From the NCBI GenBank assembly GCA_965248955.1, contig OZ252212.1, positions 1 through 64,000 of the forward strand: a DNA stretch of 64,000 bases, in the 5' to 3' direction. The translations under genes were made by a program, and so were the position numbers. This DNA is from DAOUJH01 sp965248955 (lineage in GTDB: Bacteria; Chloroflexota; Dehalococcoidia; Lucifugimonadales; QGNO01). Positions 43,693 to 52,370 of the stretch are shown here, one piece after another. Below the pieces are notes generated by a model that made no database searches, was not told where the DNA came from, and saw only the letters and a program-made list of their open reading frames with translations. Positions within the stretch are counted from its first letter, which is position 1. Every line of letters starts with the position of its first letter.

Positions 43693-45198
43693 TTAGGACG
43701 CTGGCGCTGAAACCCGCAACATCAGCTTGTCGCCACTCTGCCAGGGCTGCTTTTTCAGGTCCCAGGATAGCGTCCCGCTGGCCGCCTTTGCTTTGTCGGC
43801 ATCAAGGGACAACCGGACAGACCCGTCCAGTGCGATAAACGCAAGGGTGTGGCCCGCAAGTCCCTTTAGGTCGTCCGTACTTGCCGTCACCGTTCCTGCC
43901 TCGCCGCTGACCGGTTTCCACATGACCCGCTCGACAAGGGCATCCTCGCCGGTGAACGCAGCCCCCAGCGCCGTGCCGTCCTGGACGGGATCGAAGTATG
44001 CCTCATAGACCGTCCCGTGAGGCGCTGTCACGTTGATGAACAGCTCGCTCCGTTCCATGTCTTCCTTTGGGATGGGCGCGTTGCAGAGATAGGCTTCAAA
44101 CGGATGATAACTATGGAAGGTCCTGTATTTGCCCTCTGGAAGGGGCCTGTCCAAGAATATCTCTCCTGGCATCGCCCCTGTGAAATACTCCGCGTGCTGG
44201 CCGGCCAGCACGTACCGGCTACGGGTTCCCGGCGGGGCTAAAGTTTCCCCATGTGCGGCGATAGAGGCCAGGTCACTAGTATAGATTTTAGTCCCGGCGG
44301 CAATGCCAGAGCTGATGTCAACGTGTGTTGCCCTATAGGGATATTCTTCCCCGTCGGCCAGCGTCTCCTTCGTGTAGTCGACGTTTCTTTGCCACTCGTA
44401 ACCGTACAGAACGCAGTCCCTGTACGCCTCGGAACGGCCCGCAAGCTCCTGGTCGATCTGCGCTATCCGAATCTTCAGGTCCTCTAGCGTGACCGTCTTT
44501 TGTGGGTGTCTCCCCTGGTCATGCTCCAACAGGAACACTCGGTTATTGTCCCTGGTAGCGGGCAGCCAGGGCCTGTAATACCGGTTCGTAATGGAATATT
44601 CCTCCCCTTCCCGTTTGCTCGCCGTGCTCAGCCAGTAGCGGTCTTTCTTCCAGTTGACGCGGGAGTCTTTGTTTTCTTCTCTCAGGAAGACGACTGCCTC
44701 CCGTTTGTCCCAATGGGTATTGCGAGAAGGGTCAACGTCCTGGCCTAACCGAGCGCCGAGGGCAGTATTGTATTGGGAGTCAGAATCAAAGACCAGGCCG
44801 GTGACCTCGTCGCCACCGTCTCCCTTCAGGTACTCTATCACCTGAAAGTTGAACTCCAGGGTCTTTGAGTAGGTGACATCATCTAGGCGCTTCCATATGT
44901 CCACCCCGCGGTCCACCGACTTTAGCGTCACCAACGCGATGACATCCGAACTCACGATGGTTTCGTCCAGCGAGACTACCCCGTCATAGAACATGTATCC
45001 CGGCACGCTTATAGACACTCTCTGGGTTGCCGCCTTACCCACGTCGAAGAGGAACCCCGTCAGAAAGGATACGGCGAACAGCATGACCGGTACAACAACG
45101 AACACTACCCATCTGGTGACCCGCGAGTGTATCAGGCCACTGACCTGGCCCTGGGCCTGTCTGATTCTCTCGACCTTCTCGCGCGTCTTCTCCTTCAT
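43693..45198 (-). CDS. Large membrane-anchored protein of unknown function
   Basis: 501 residues with one membrane helix (about 31-50) after a charged cytoplasmic N-terminus, so most of the protein is outside the cytoplasm. The region 60-150 carries ETIVSSDVIALVTLKSV, VIEYLKGDGGDE and REAVVFLREEN, in the same order as in the 989-1576 protein. The C-terminal third is beta-rich (TSDLASIAAHGETLAPPG, SLDADKAKAASGTLSWD). Two Cys (DCVLYGYEW, AYLCNAP) could form a disulfide. No enzyme motif is seen. Two perfect inverted repeats lie upstream. Confidence 0.75.
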   Translation of the reverse strand: MKEKTREKVERIRQAQGQVSGLIHSRVTRWVVFVVVPVMLFAVSFLTGFLFDVGKAATQRVSISVPGYMFYDGVVSLDETIVSSDVIALVTLKSVDRGVDIWKRLDDVTYSKTLEFNFQVIEYLKGDGGDEVTGLVFDSDSQYNTALGARLGQDVDPSRNTHWDKREAVVFLREENKDSRVNWKKDRYWLSTASKREGEEYSITNRYYRPWLPATRDNNRVFLLEHDQGRHPQKTVTLEDLKIRIAQIDQELAGRSEAYRDCVLYGYEWQRNVDYTKETLADGEEYPYRATHVDISSGIAAGTKIYTSDLASIAAHGETLAPPGTRSRYVLAGQHAEYFTGAMPGEIFLDRPLPEGKYRTFHSYHPFEAYLCNAPIPKEDMERSELFINVTAPHGTVYEAYFDPVQDGTALGAAFTGEDALVERVMWKPVSGEAGTVTASTDDLKGLAGHTLAFIALDGSVRLSLDADKAKAASGTLSWDLKKQPWQSGDKLMLRVSAPAS

Positions 45199-45239
45199 CT
45201 GTCATCCCCTCTGAATCAGTGCTCGTGCGGCCTTGCACC

Positions 45240-45271
45240 ATGAGTAGGGTACACCTGGTGTTCCTACTCAT
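45240..45271. promoter_or_regulatory. 32-base near-perfect palindrome upstream of the exported-protein gene
   Basis: ATGAGTAGG (45240-45248) and CCTACTCAT (45263-45271) are perfect complements, and ACACC (45251-45255) with GGTGT (45257-45261) extend the dyad inwards. It starts 42 bases before the minus-strand start codon. It may be an operator or a stem-loop in the mRNA leader. Confidence 0.5.
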
Positions 45272-45356
45272 CTACTATTACGTAAACCAGGCGGGGAAGG
45301 TTCTGCGTCAAGAACAAAGGAAACTCCAGGGAGAACGGGCTAGGCATAGTCGACCA

Positions 45357-45391
45357 GCATAAAGGGTTTTGCCGCCGCTCATCCTTTATGC
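45357..45391. promoter_or_regulatory. Inverted repeat with 9-bp arms upstream of lysR-type gene
   Basis: GCATAAAGG (45357-45365) pairs with CCTTTATGC (45383-45391) across 17 bases. It lies 125 bases before the LysR-family start codon in a 317-base divergent spacer that otherwise shows no gene. A LysR autoregulatory site is a fair guess; a terminator is less likely as no T run follows. Confidence 0.4.
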
Positions 45392-45515
45392 ACCTAAGTT
45401 GCGCTTTTGCACTTCCCTGTCCCCCACCCCAGAATTGGCCGAGTCCGCTTATTGCTGTACAATAGATTTCTCCTATGCTTGACATAGAAGGCACCTATAA
45501 CCTCGGAGCGGTGGC

Positions 45516-46451
45516 ATGGAAATCGGACAGTTGGAAGCGTTTCTCAACGTGGTGCAATACAAGAGCTTCAGCCGAGCTGCTGAAGCCATGGGTTTGACGC
45601 AGCCCTCCCTGAGCGCCCGTATCCTGTCCCTTGAGCGGGACACCGGCGGGCCCCTCTTTCACAGGATGGGCCGCGGCGTCCGCCTCACCGATGCCGGCCA
45701 GGCCTTCTTGCCCTATGTTTCACGCGCCATGGAATCTCTCAGGGACGCCCGCTATGCCCTGGACGCCAGCCAGCGCGCTTCCAGCGGCAAGCTGCACATC
45801 GGATCGGCCAGGGCCATCTGCGCCTACGTCCTGCCTGACATAGTGCAGAGATTCCACAACCTCTATCCCGGCATAGATGTGGCTATCAAGACGGGACGCT
45901 CGTCGGAAGTGCTGGAGATGCTCCTCTCCGATGAGGTACAGGTCGGCCTTTCTCGCACAATCGTTCATCCAGACATTGAGGCCCAACACATCTACGACGA
46001 ACACGTTGTCTTGGTGACCCATCCATCCCATCCCTTCGCGCAATCCGGTGAAGCCAGCATCTACGACCTAGCCCATGAACCTCTCATCCTCTACGACCGC
46101 GAGTCCAGCTACTTCGTGCTGATCAACCGTGTCGTCCGCGATGCTGGCATTGTGCCCAACGTCCAGATGGACCTGGACAGCATAGACGCCACGAAGCGCA
46201 TGATAGAGCGCGGCCTTGGCATATCCTTCCTGCCCCGCAACTCGCTCCGCCGTGAGTTGGAGGCGCACACCCTGGCTACCGTGCCCATCAAGGAGGGCCA
46301 CGACGTTGTGCTCCCCACGTCCGTGATGGTAAGACGAGAAGCCGCGCATGGGGCGATAGTGCAGACGTTCCTAGACCTCCTTTTGAGCATCTTCGATCTG
46401 AGTGAAGCCGGGGAGAAGGCACCCGCGGCCGCTTCTCCAACTTCTTCCTAG
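45516..46451 (+). CDS. LysR family transcriptional regulator
   Basis: 311 residues. N-terminal winged helix-turn-helix: QLEAFLNVVQYKSFSRAAEAMGLTQPSLSARILSLE (about 4-39), then RLTDAGQAFLPY. The effector-binding domain (about 90-295) has KLHIGSARAICAYVLPD and ERGLGISFLPRNSL. GGAG stands before the ATG. It lies 77 bases ahead of an acetamidase/formamidase gene on the same strand, which it may control, along with itself. Confidence 0.93.
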   Translation: MEIGQLEAFLNVVQYKSFSRAAEAMGLTQPSLSARILSLERDTGGPLFHRMGRGVRLTDAGQAFLPYVSRAMESLRDARYALDASQRASSGKLHIGSARAICAYVLPDIVQRFHNLYPGIDVAIKTGRSSEVLEMLLSDEVQVGLSRTIVHPDIEAQHIYDEHVVLVTHPSHPFAQSGEASIYDLAHEPLILYDRESSYFVLINRVVRDAGIVPNVQMDLDSIDATKRMIERGLGISFLPRNSLRRELEAHTLATVPIKEGHDVVLPTSVMVRREAAHGAIVQTFLDLLLSIFDLSEAGEKAPAAASPTSS

Positions 46452-46528
46452 CCCCGGAAATGAAACGTTGCGTTGCATCCGGCAGCCCTAGTTTGTAACA
46501 TGCAAGCAACTTTACCGGAGGGTCTGTC

Positions 46529-47461
46529 ATGCTACACATCATGCCGCCGCCGCAAGACAAGCTGGCCTACGTAATGGGGCCGTATCAAGAGCCGATAGCC
46601 ACCGTTCAGCCGGGCCAGACCTTCCAGATCACCACCAAGGACGCTTTTGGCGATAGGCTCCACTCCGCCGACGTCAACCTCGGTGACGTCATTCAGATGC
46701 CCTACGTCAACCCCTGCACTGGGCCTATCTACGTGGACGGCGCCGAGCCGGGAGATACGCTCGCCGTTCGTATTGACGATATCAAGATTCCCCGCGACTA
46801 CGGAGCAAGCATCATAGCGCCCGAATTCGGCGGCGTTTGCGGCACGGTTTGGACGCGCGTGCTCAACCAGCCTTTGGAGCCTCGCATCCTGATTCACCGC
46901 ATCACTGAAGACGGCGTAATTCACGACGAAAACCTGGACATACCCCTTATACCCATCGAACCGTTCTATGGCACCATCGGCACCGCCCCCCTCGTCGAGG
47001 CCATATCAACGCTGTCCCCGGGGTTCCACGGCGGCAACATGGACGCCGCCGACGTCTGCCCCGGCAATACGGTATACCTGCCCGTGCACCACAAGGGCGC
47101 ACTACTTTACCTGGGCGACGGCCACGCTGCCCAGGGAGACGCCGAGGTTTGCGGCTCGGCGGTGGAGATCCCCACCACTGGCACGCTGACGGTGGACGTA
47201 GTCAAGGGCAAGGCCACCCCCACGCCCCGCGTGGAAAACGACGAATATCTGATGTCCATAGGTAGCGCCAGGCCCATGGAGGACGCCGCACGCATCGCAT
47301 TCTACGACCTTGTTACCTGGCTGGCGGCGGACTACGGCTTCGACCGCATAGCCGTGTACCAGCTATGCTCTCAGGTAGCCAGGGTACGCTTGGCCAACAT
47401 GGTGGACACCCTCTATTCAATCGTGGCCAAATTCCCCAAGCGGTACCTGCTGAGGAGTTAG
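46529..47461 (+). CDS. Acetamidase/formamidase family protein
   Basis: 310 residues with GGAGGG before the ATG. Hydrolyses formamide or short amides to ammonia and acid. Family blocks: VNPCTGPIYVDGAEPGDTLAVRI, GTVWTRVLNQ, PFYGTIGTAPLVEAISTLSPGFHGGNMD, and LYLGDGHAAQGDAEVCGSAVE, which holds the metal and catalytic residues (GDxHxxQGDGE-like). Probably cytoplasmic. The neighbouring LysR regulator and the amide-cleaving genes elsewhere in the window fit a nitrogen-scavenging role. Confidence 0.92.
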   Translation: MLHIMPPPQDKLAYVMGPYQEPIATVQPGQTFQITTKDAFGDRLHSADVNLGDVIQMPYVNPCTGPIYVDGAEPGDTLAVRIDDIKIPRDYGASIIAPEFGGVCGTVWTRVLNQPLEPRILIHRITEDGVIHDENLDIPLIPIEPFYGTIGTAPLVEAISTLSPGFHGGNMDAADVCPGNTVYLPVHHKGALLYLGDGHAAQGDAEVCGSAVEIPTTGTLTVDVVKGKATPTPRVENDEYLMSIGSARPMEDAARIAFYDLVTWLAADYGFDRIAVYQLCSQVARVRLANMVDTLYSIVAKFPKRYLLRS

Positions 47462-47540
47462 TAGACTCCGCAAATAGCCACGACGACGGCCTTAGACTAA
47501 GAGTGGAGCACTTTTTGCCTTAGAAAGAAGGGTAGGCAAG

Positions 47541-47571
47541 CTGCTATGGAGAGTAGCAGCCTAATGAGGCT
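47541..47571. other. Tandem small hairpins before a membrane protein gene
   Basis: CTGCTA (47541-47546) pairs with TAGCAG (47554-47559), and AGCCT (47558-47562) with AGGCT (47567-47571), sharing two bases. There is no T run. They lie in the leader of the 47602 gene and could compete with each other. Confidence 0.25.
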
Positions 47572-47601
47572 GAGTGCAATCAAGCAAGTGCGAGATCAGC
47601 G

Positions 47602-48090
47602 ATGAATCCCAAAGAACTCTACTACCAGACGGCTAAGGACACGATACTCTACCAGAGCACACTTCACACTGAGTTTTCTGCGCGAGCGTTCAATCTGCTC
47701 AACATAGGCGTAGCTGCAATAGTCGCCGGCGGAGTGATCCTCAACATCAGGCTAGACAGCCTTGAATGGACACCATGGCTAATGATTTCTGGGATTGTGT
47801 CTATTATAGGATTTGTGATGGTAGCAGCACTGTGCCTGTTGGTCCTAAGAACACGAGATTGGTACGCCTTCCCGCCTCTTCATGAACTAGGCAAGAGGGT
47901 TGAACGCTCTTCAGAGCACGACTCCGATGCCGTACGACTGGTGATAGCCAATTACATGAAACGCGGCGCTCAAAAGAATGAACATATCTTAGGCGACACA
48001 ACAAGGGCACTATTTTGGGCAGTAGTGGCCTTGGCTCTGGAAATCGCCAGCACTATTTGTGTTCTGATCTTCGTATTTTTGGGAGCGTAA
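47602..48090 (+). CDS. Small three-helix membrane protein (SLATT/Pycsar-effector-like layout)
   Basis: 162 residues. An amphipathic start (YYQTAKDTILYQSTLHTEFSAR) leads to two adjacent membrane helices (about 28-47 and 56-80), a charged cytoplasmic stretch with ERSSEHDSDAVRLVIANYMK, the N-x-x-I-L pattern in QKNEHILGDTTRALFWA, and a third helix (about 137-161). This order resembles SLATT or PycTM-type membrane effectors of nucleotide-signal defence systems, but there is no cyclase or nuclease gene next to it, so the link is weak. No clear ribosome site. Its 3' end overlaps a small minus gene by 38 bases. Confidence 0.65.
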   Translation: MNPKELYYQTAKDTILYQSTLHTEFSARAFNLLNIGVAAIVAGGVILNIRLDSLEWTPWLMISGIVSIIGFVMVAALCLLVLRTRDWYAFPPLHELGKRVERSSEHDSDAVRLVIANYMKRGAQKNEHILGDTTRALFWAVVALALEIASTICVLIFVFLGA

Positions 48091-48277
48091 ACAGCCCCCG
48101 CTTGTGAGGCACTAATTCTATTGGCTCCGCGCCCACGCCAGAGCCGGACTGACCTGCATCCGAACCGGGATTGCCAGTTCCAGGCTTCCCTGTCTCAGGA
48201 ACAGGTGTCTCATTCCCCGACGAATTTTGAGTCACGTGATCCGGCAAGTTGGTGTCGCTAGATTCTGCATCCGTCAT
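48053..48277 (-). CDS. Small disordered protein, 74 residues
   Basis: Starts at ATG 48277, with CAGGAG 8 bases upstream, which is the main support. The product is low in hydrophobic residues and rich in Ser, Gly, Pro, Asn and Asp (NSSGNETPVPETGKPGTG), ending in basic LFTLPKIRRSEHK. It lies antisense across the last 38 bases of the 47602 gene. An upstream extension to 48385 is unlikely. No family is recognised. Confidence 0.5.
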   Translation of the reverse strand: MTDAESSDTNLPDHVTQNSSGNETPVPETGKPGTGNPGSDAGQSGSGVGAEPIELVPHKRGLFTLPKIRRSEHK

Positions 48278-48537
48278 GCTTTTTACTCCTGTTGCGTCAT
48301 ATTCATTATACCCCATTACTAGAAAGTCACCTATACTTCTGCATAGGTACTTCCACAGTAACCCCAATAGCTCTAGGGGAAGCACAGGCGTTAGGAGTCA
48401 CCACTCCCCGCGATGTAGTATGTTTGGCCGGCCGCTGAACGGCGATTGCTGAGGTGGATGTATACTGAAATCGACTATGATTGACCGCAGGTACGCAAAT
48501 GGCTGAGCCTGCAGTGCAGGGTGAAGAGGGCGGATAA

Positions 48538-49374
48538 TTGACGGCAACGCCAGGCAAGCAGAGTAGGGGAGCAATAACCGCACTGGGATACGAGACACAC
48601 ATCGGCATGGTGCGGACGTCCAACCAGGACTCCTTCTGCGCTTTGCTGGCCCCCGATGCCCCGCTGGGAAGCGATGCCTTGCTCGCCGTGGCCGACGGAA
48701 TGGGAGGACGCCCCGCGGGCGAGGTGGCCTCTGCCATGGCCATAGAGAGACTGCTAAGCCGTCTGCAAGACGCGGACAAGCAACAGGCCCTGGACGACGG
48801 GCAGCGCGCCGGCTTGCTGGGTGAAGCGATGCATGCCCTGAACCGCGACGTGTTTCAGGCTGCGGCCAGCCCCGAAACAAGGGGCATGGGGACCACTCTC
48901 ACAGTTGCAATCGTGGCTGCGTCTTCGCTTGTCATCGGTCACGTGGGGGACAGCAGGGTATATCTGCTGCGCGGGGGTCAGTTCCACCAGGTAAGCGCCG
49001 ATCACAACTGGGCGTCAGAACAGATGAGGAGAGGGAAGCTTGCCCCGGATGCGGCGCGTACGCATCCCGGCAGGAATATGCTGACCAGGGCCATCGGCAC
49101 GTCGCCGCACGTGGAGGTGGACGTGCTGGTATTGAAGGTGCAAACGGGAGACACCGTTATGCTCTGCTCGGATGGTCTTCACGGCCTTGTGGCGGACGAG
49201 GAGATATCCAGGGTCTTGCAAGAGCAGACACCCCCGGAAGCGGCCAAAACGCTGGTGGACAAAGCAAATGAGCAGGGCGGTCCCGACAACATAACCGTAG
49301 TGGTCGCCAGAATAGGCAATGTCGCGGAGGGTGGCGCTTTGATTGACAGGCTAAGGCGCATATTCAGGGGCTGA
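48538..49374 (+). CDS. PP2C-family serine/threonine phosphatase
   Basis: 278 residues from a TTG with GAGGG upstream. Metal-binding motifs of PPM phosphatases: RTSNQDSF (Asp31), VADGMGG (Asp53, Gly54), GDSRVYLLRGG, LCSDGLHGLV and GGPDNITVVVARI. Soluble and complete, so it would remove phosphate from Ser/Thr proteins in the cytoplasm. No kinase or FHA gene is adjacent. It is followed after 244 non-coding bases by the zinc-ribbon RDD gene on the same strand. Confidence 0.93.
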   Translation: MTATPGKQSRGAITALGYETHIGMVRTSNQDSFCALLAPDAPLGSDALLAVADGMGGRPAGEVASAMAIERLLSRLQDADKQQALDDGQRAGLLGEAMHALNRDVFQAAASPETRGMGTTLTVAIVAASSLVIGHVGDSRVYLLRGGQFHQVSADHNWASEQMRRGKLAPDAARTHPGRNMLTRAIGTSPHVEVDVLVLKVQTGDTVMLCSDGLHGLVADEEISRVLQEQTPPEAAKTLVDKANEQGGPDNITVVVARIGNVAEGGALIDRLRRIFRG

Positions 49375-49618
49375 AACAGAAAGCGGCCGCTATTCTACAG
49401 TTGGACTTTAGACTCGGTTCTCCATCATGATTCGTTTGATGCAGCGCCAGCCTTGGAAGGAGAGCGGTTAATTGAACCTTCGTGTTGAGGTTCCGGTTGG
49501 GGATGATGTAAGCTTGTTGGGTCATACGGCACGGTTGGAGGATGCCAAATATGACGGCTAAAACCGCGATCCTCCAGCTCCACGTTGGGGATCCGGGACA
49601 CGTAGGGGAAAGTACGGC

Positions 49619-50374
49619 TTGCGAGACGGAGCAGACATCACATGCCGGCATTGCGGATGCGGAAATAGTCTTAGCGCAAGGTTCTGCAACGGTTGTGGTC
49701 ATCGTATTGATGGTGTCTGCGCTAGCTGCGGACATGCAAACGAGCCCGGTTCTCGATTCTGCAACAGCTGCGGTCAAAGCCTGATCGAGGACACAAGCCC
49801 AGCGCCATCAGACGTCCCCGTATCCGGTGCCAGCGTTTGCCCTCGCTGCCTGCGACAGAACGAGCCGGGGTCACAATTCTGCTACCACTGCGGCCTTCCG
49901 CTGGAGGGTGAGGCAGCCCGTGCCGCTCCCACTGCCATCGGGGCTTTCCAACACGGTGCTCCGGGCGGTTTCTGGTTAAGAGTGGTTGCGTCCATCATCG
50001 ATTCCATCGTCGTCATAGTCCTCGGTCTACTAATATATCTTGTGTTTGGCGGGGACATTGACAATTACGTGAACTTCAACCCCGACACTCCTTTTGTGTT
50101 TGCCGACTTTGTCAACATACTCTTCTCCTTCCTGTACTCCCCGGTTCTCATCGGCCTGTGGAGCACGACCGTCGGCAAACGCGCTCTGAACCTGTACGTC
50201 GTGAGGAGCGACGGGGGCCGTTGCGGCTTCTGGCGGGCGCTTGTCCGCACGTTTGCCTCGATTCTGTCGGCCATTCTCCTAGGCATAGGCTACCTCATGA
50301 TAGCCTTCAGAGAGGACAAGCGCGGCCTTCATGACCTCATGGCAGGCACAGCCGTGATACGGCGTTACAAGTAG
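49619..50374 (+). CDS. RDD family membrane protein with three zinc ribbons
   Basis: 251 residues from a TTG with AGGGGA upstream; this is the first start in the open frame and is needed for the first ribbon. Three CxxC...CxxC ribbons: Cys9/12/23/26, Cys34/37/48/51, Cys74/77/88/91. Then an RDD domain from about 115 (GFWLRVVASIIDSIVVIV, with RDD-like R-x-x-A-x-x-I-D) and TTVGKRALNLYVV, three or four helices. RDD proteins are thought to move ions or act as antiporters; the ribbons suggest protein or nucleic acid binding on the cytoplasmic side. Its stop overlaps the PrsW GTG by one base. Confidence 0.85.
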   Translation: MRDGADITCRHCGCGNSLSARFCNGCGHRIDGVCASCGHANEPGSRFCNSCGQSLIEDTSPAPSDVPVSGASVCPRCLRQNEPGSQFCYHCGLPLEGEAARAAPTAIGAFQHGAPGGFWLRVVASIIDSIVVIVLGLLIYLVFGGDIDNYVNFNPDTPFVFADFVNILFSFLYSPVLIGLWSTTVGKRALNLYVVRSDGGRCGFWRALVRTFASILSAILLGIGYLMIAFREDKRGLHDLMAGTAVIRRYK

Positions 50375-51228
50375 TGAGCGGTCTTGGCGTCCTTCTGATC
50401 GCCTTCTCGCCGGGGCTGTTCTGGCTCTGGTTCTTCGTCAGACTAGACCGCATACGGCCATCCTCGCGCAGGTGGATAGCTCTCACCTTCCTCTTGGGGA
50501 TGGTCTCGACTGTCCCAGCCGGCTTGGTTAGCTATATACTCATTCCTGAGGACCTGTTCAGCCCCAATGCGACCCTTGCTTCCATCTCGGTCTCCATGCT
50601 CCTCGTCGTTGGACCGGTGGAAGAGACCTGCAAGTTCCTGGCAATCCGGCTGGGGGTGTACCGCTCTCTACATTTTGAGGAGCCGATGGACGGCTTGGTG
50701 TACGGCGCGGCGGCCAGCCTCGGATTCGCCTCACTGGAGAATCTCTTGTACGTCCTTACCTATGGCCCGGAAGTCATGCTCCTGCGAGCCCCGTTCAGTA
50801 CCCTGGCTCATCTTGTGTTCGGGAGCTTATGGGGATACGGCCTGGGGCTGCGCCGCCTCGGTCATGGCGCGAGGGTGGTCTGGGGAGGCTTGGCCGGAGC
50901 GGCGGTCTTTCACGGAGTGTTCAACATATTGGTCTTCAGTCCGGCGCCGTGGTTCGGCCTCATCTTAATCGCGGTCGGCGGAGTTGGGGCGCACCGGCTG
51001 TTCAAGTGGGGTCAAAGCGTCTCGCCGTTTCGCTACCAACGCAACGTGCCGTTGACTCCCTGCATTGGATGTAGACAGCCGATCAGAGTGCGCAGTACGT
51101 ACTGCCGCCTCTGTGGAGTCCGGCAATCAGAGACAGGGCATGCTAATCTCATCTGTGGGAACTGCCGCCATGAAAATCGGCAAGACGCTATCTTCTGTAC
51201 CAACTGCGGCGATAAGCTGCTGACGTAG
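50374..51228 (+). CDS. PrsW-like intramembrane metalloprotease with C-terminal zinc ribbons
   Basis: 284 residues from GTG. Multipass protein with the PrsW family motifs: VEETCKF (Glu83, Glu84, Lys87), ASLENLLYV (Glu122, Asn123), STLAHLVFGSLWGYGLG (His146) and AVFHGVFNI (His180). These resemble the CPBP/PrsW zinc-binding set. The C-terminus adds two zinc ribbons (Cys230/233/244/247 and Cys261/264/275/278). PrsW cleaves anti-sigma factors in Bacillus; the target here is unknown, and no sigma/anti-sigma pair is in view. Coupled to the zinc-ribbon RDD gene. Confidence 0.87.
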   Translation: MSGLGVLLIAFSPGLFWLWFFVRLDRIRPSSRRWIALTFLLGMVSTVPAGLVSYILIPEDLFSPNATLASISVSMLLVVGPVEETCKFLAIRLGVYRSLHFEEPMDGLVYGAAASLGFASLENLLYVLTYGPEVMLLRAPFSTLAHLVFGSLWGYGLGLRRLGHGARVVWGGLAGAAVFHGVFNILVFSPAPWFGLILIAVGGVGAHRLFKWGQSVSPFRYQRNVPLTPCIGCRQPIRVRSTYCRLCGVRQSETGHANLICGNCRHENRQDAIFCTNCGDKLLT

Positions 51229-51231
51229 CCC

Positions 51232-52326
51232 CTAAAACTCCGTTATGACGCCGCGCCCCACTTCGCCTTGCTCAAGGTCTTCATAGGCTTTGTTGATATC
51301 GTCCAGCTTGTAGCGGCGGGTGGCAATGGAATCGACGTCGATCTTGCCCGAGCGGTAGAGCTCCACCATGGTCGGCATGTCTATGTAGGGGCGTGAGCCG
51401 CCGTAGTAGCTGCCCTTGATGGTCTTCTCCTGTCGCACAATGGACATGGCCTCTATACCGGCGAGCTCCCCAATAGGGGCCAACCCCACGATTACGGTGG
51501 TGCCGCCTCTGCGAGTGGCGTTGTAGGCCTGGGCTGTGGTCTCCGTGGAACCGAATGCTTCGAATACGAAGTCGGCGCCCAGGCCGCCCGTGATTTCACG
51601 GATGCGCTCCACGGGGTCTTGCATGGTGGGGTTGACGGTGTGAGTAGCGCCGAAGCGGGCGGCGAACTCCAGCTTTCCTTCATTGATGTCTACCGCGATG
51701 ATCTTGGATGCGTTGAGCAAGCGTGCTCCCTGCACCACGTTGAGCCCCACGCCGCCCACTCCAATTACAGCCACCGTTTGTCCCGGGCTTATCTTGGCGG
51801 TGTACATGGCGGCTCCAACCCCCGTGGTAACACAGCAGCCAATGAATGCGGCGGCTGCCATTGGAACGTCGTCTCCAACCGGTATGCAACCGGTCTCGGG
51901 TACAACGGTCTCCTGCGCAAAGCAGGCCACCTTGCCCATATGCCTGATACGCTGGTCTCCCTTGTGAAGACGTGTGGTGCCGTCATAGAGGAAAGCGCCG
52001 GTAGCGGCATGAGCGTCGCATAGGTTGGCCCTTCCGGAGAGGCAGAAGAAGCAGCGTCCGCAGTTGGGGACAAAGGAAAGGATGACGCGTTCGCCGGGCT
52101 TTACCGAGGTGACGCCCTCGCCAACATCGATAACGGTGCCTGCGCCTTCGTGTCCAAGGACTACGGGTAATCTGGCTGCGGCGGCGCCGTGCATTACGTG
52201 AAGGTCGCTGCGGCAGATGCCGGCGGCGCCTACTTTGACGTGGACTTCACCCGCCTTTGGCGGGTCCAGTTCGACTTCTTCTACGGACAGGGACTGTCCT
52301 ACTTCCCAGAGAACGGCAGCTTTCAT
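51232..52326 (-). CDS. Zinc-dependent alcohol dehydrogenase, class III-like (MDR)
   Basis: 364 residues from ATG 52326 with a strong AAGGAGGGG. Catalytic zinc ligands Cys38 and His59-Glu60; structural zinc Cys89, Cys92, Cys95 and Cys103 (CGRCFFCLSGRANLC); the NAD loop GVGGVGLNVVQGA; Asp after the second strand favours NAD. Sequence style fits the NDMA-dependent or mycothiol-linked group of alcohol dehydrogenases, but that assignment is a guess. Convergent with the PrsW gene, 3 bases apart. Confidence 0.92.
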   Translation of the reverse strand: MKAAVLWEVGQSLSVEEVELDPPKAGEVHVKVGAAGICRSDLHVMHGAAAARLPVVLGHEGAGTVIDVGEGVTSVKPGERVILSFVPNCGRCFFCLSGRANLCDAHAATGAFLYDGTTRLHKGDQRIRHMGKVACFAQETVVPETGCIPVGDDVPMAAAAFIGCCVTTGVGAAMYTAKISPGQTVAVIGVGGVGLNVVQGARLLNASKIIAVDINEGKLEFAARFGATHTVNPTMQDPVERIREITGGLGADFVFEAFGSTETTAQAYNATRRGGTTVIVGLAPIGELAGIEAMSIVRQEKTIKGSYYGGSRPYIDMPTMVELYRSGKIDVDSIATRRYKLDDINKAYEDLEQGEVGRGVITEF

Positions 52327-52370
52327 GTGCCCCTCCTTGGTCAAGAGATGGGACGGATTCTATCAGAGTG

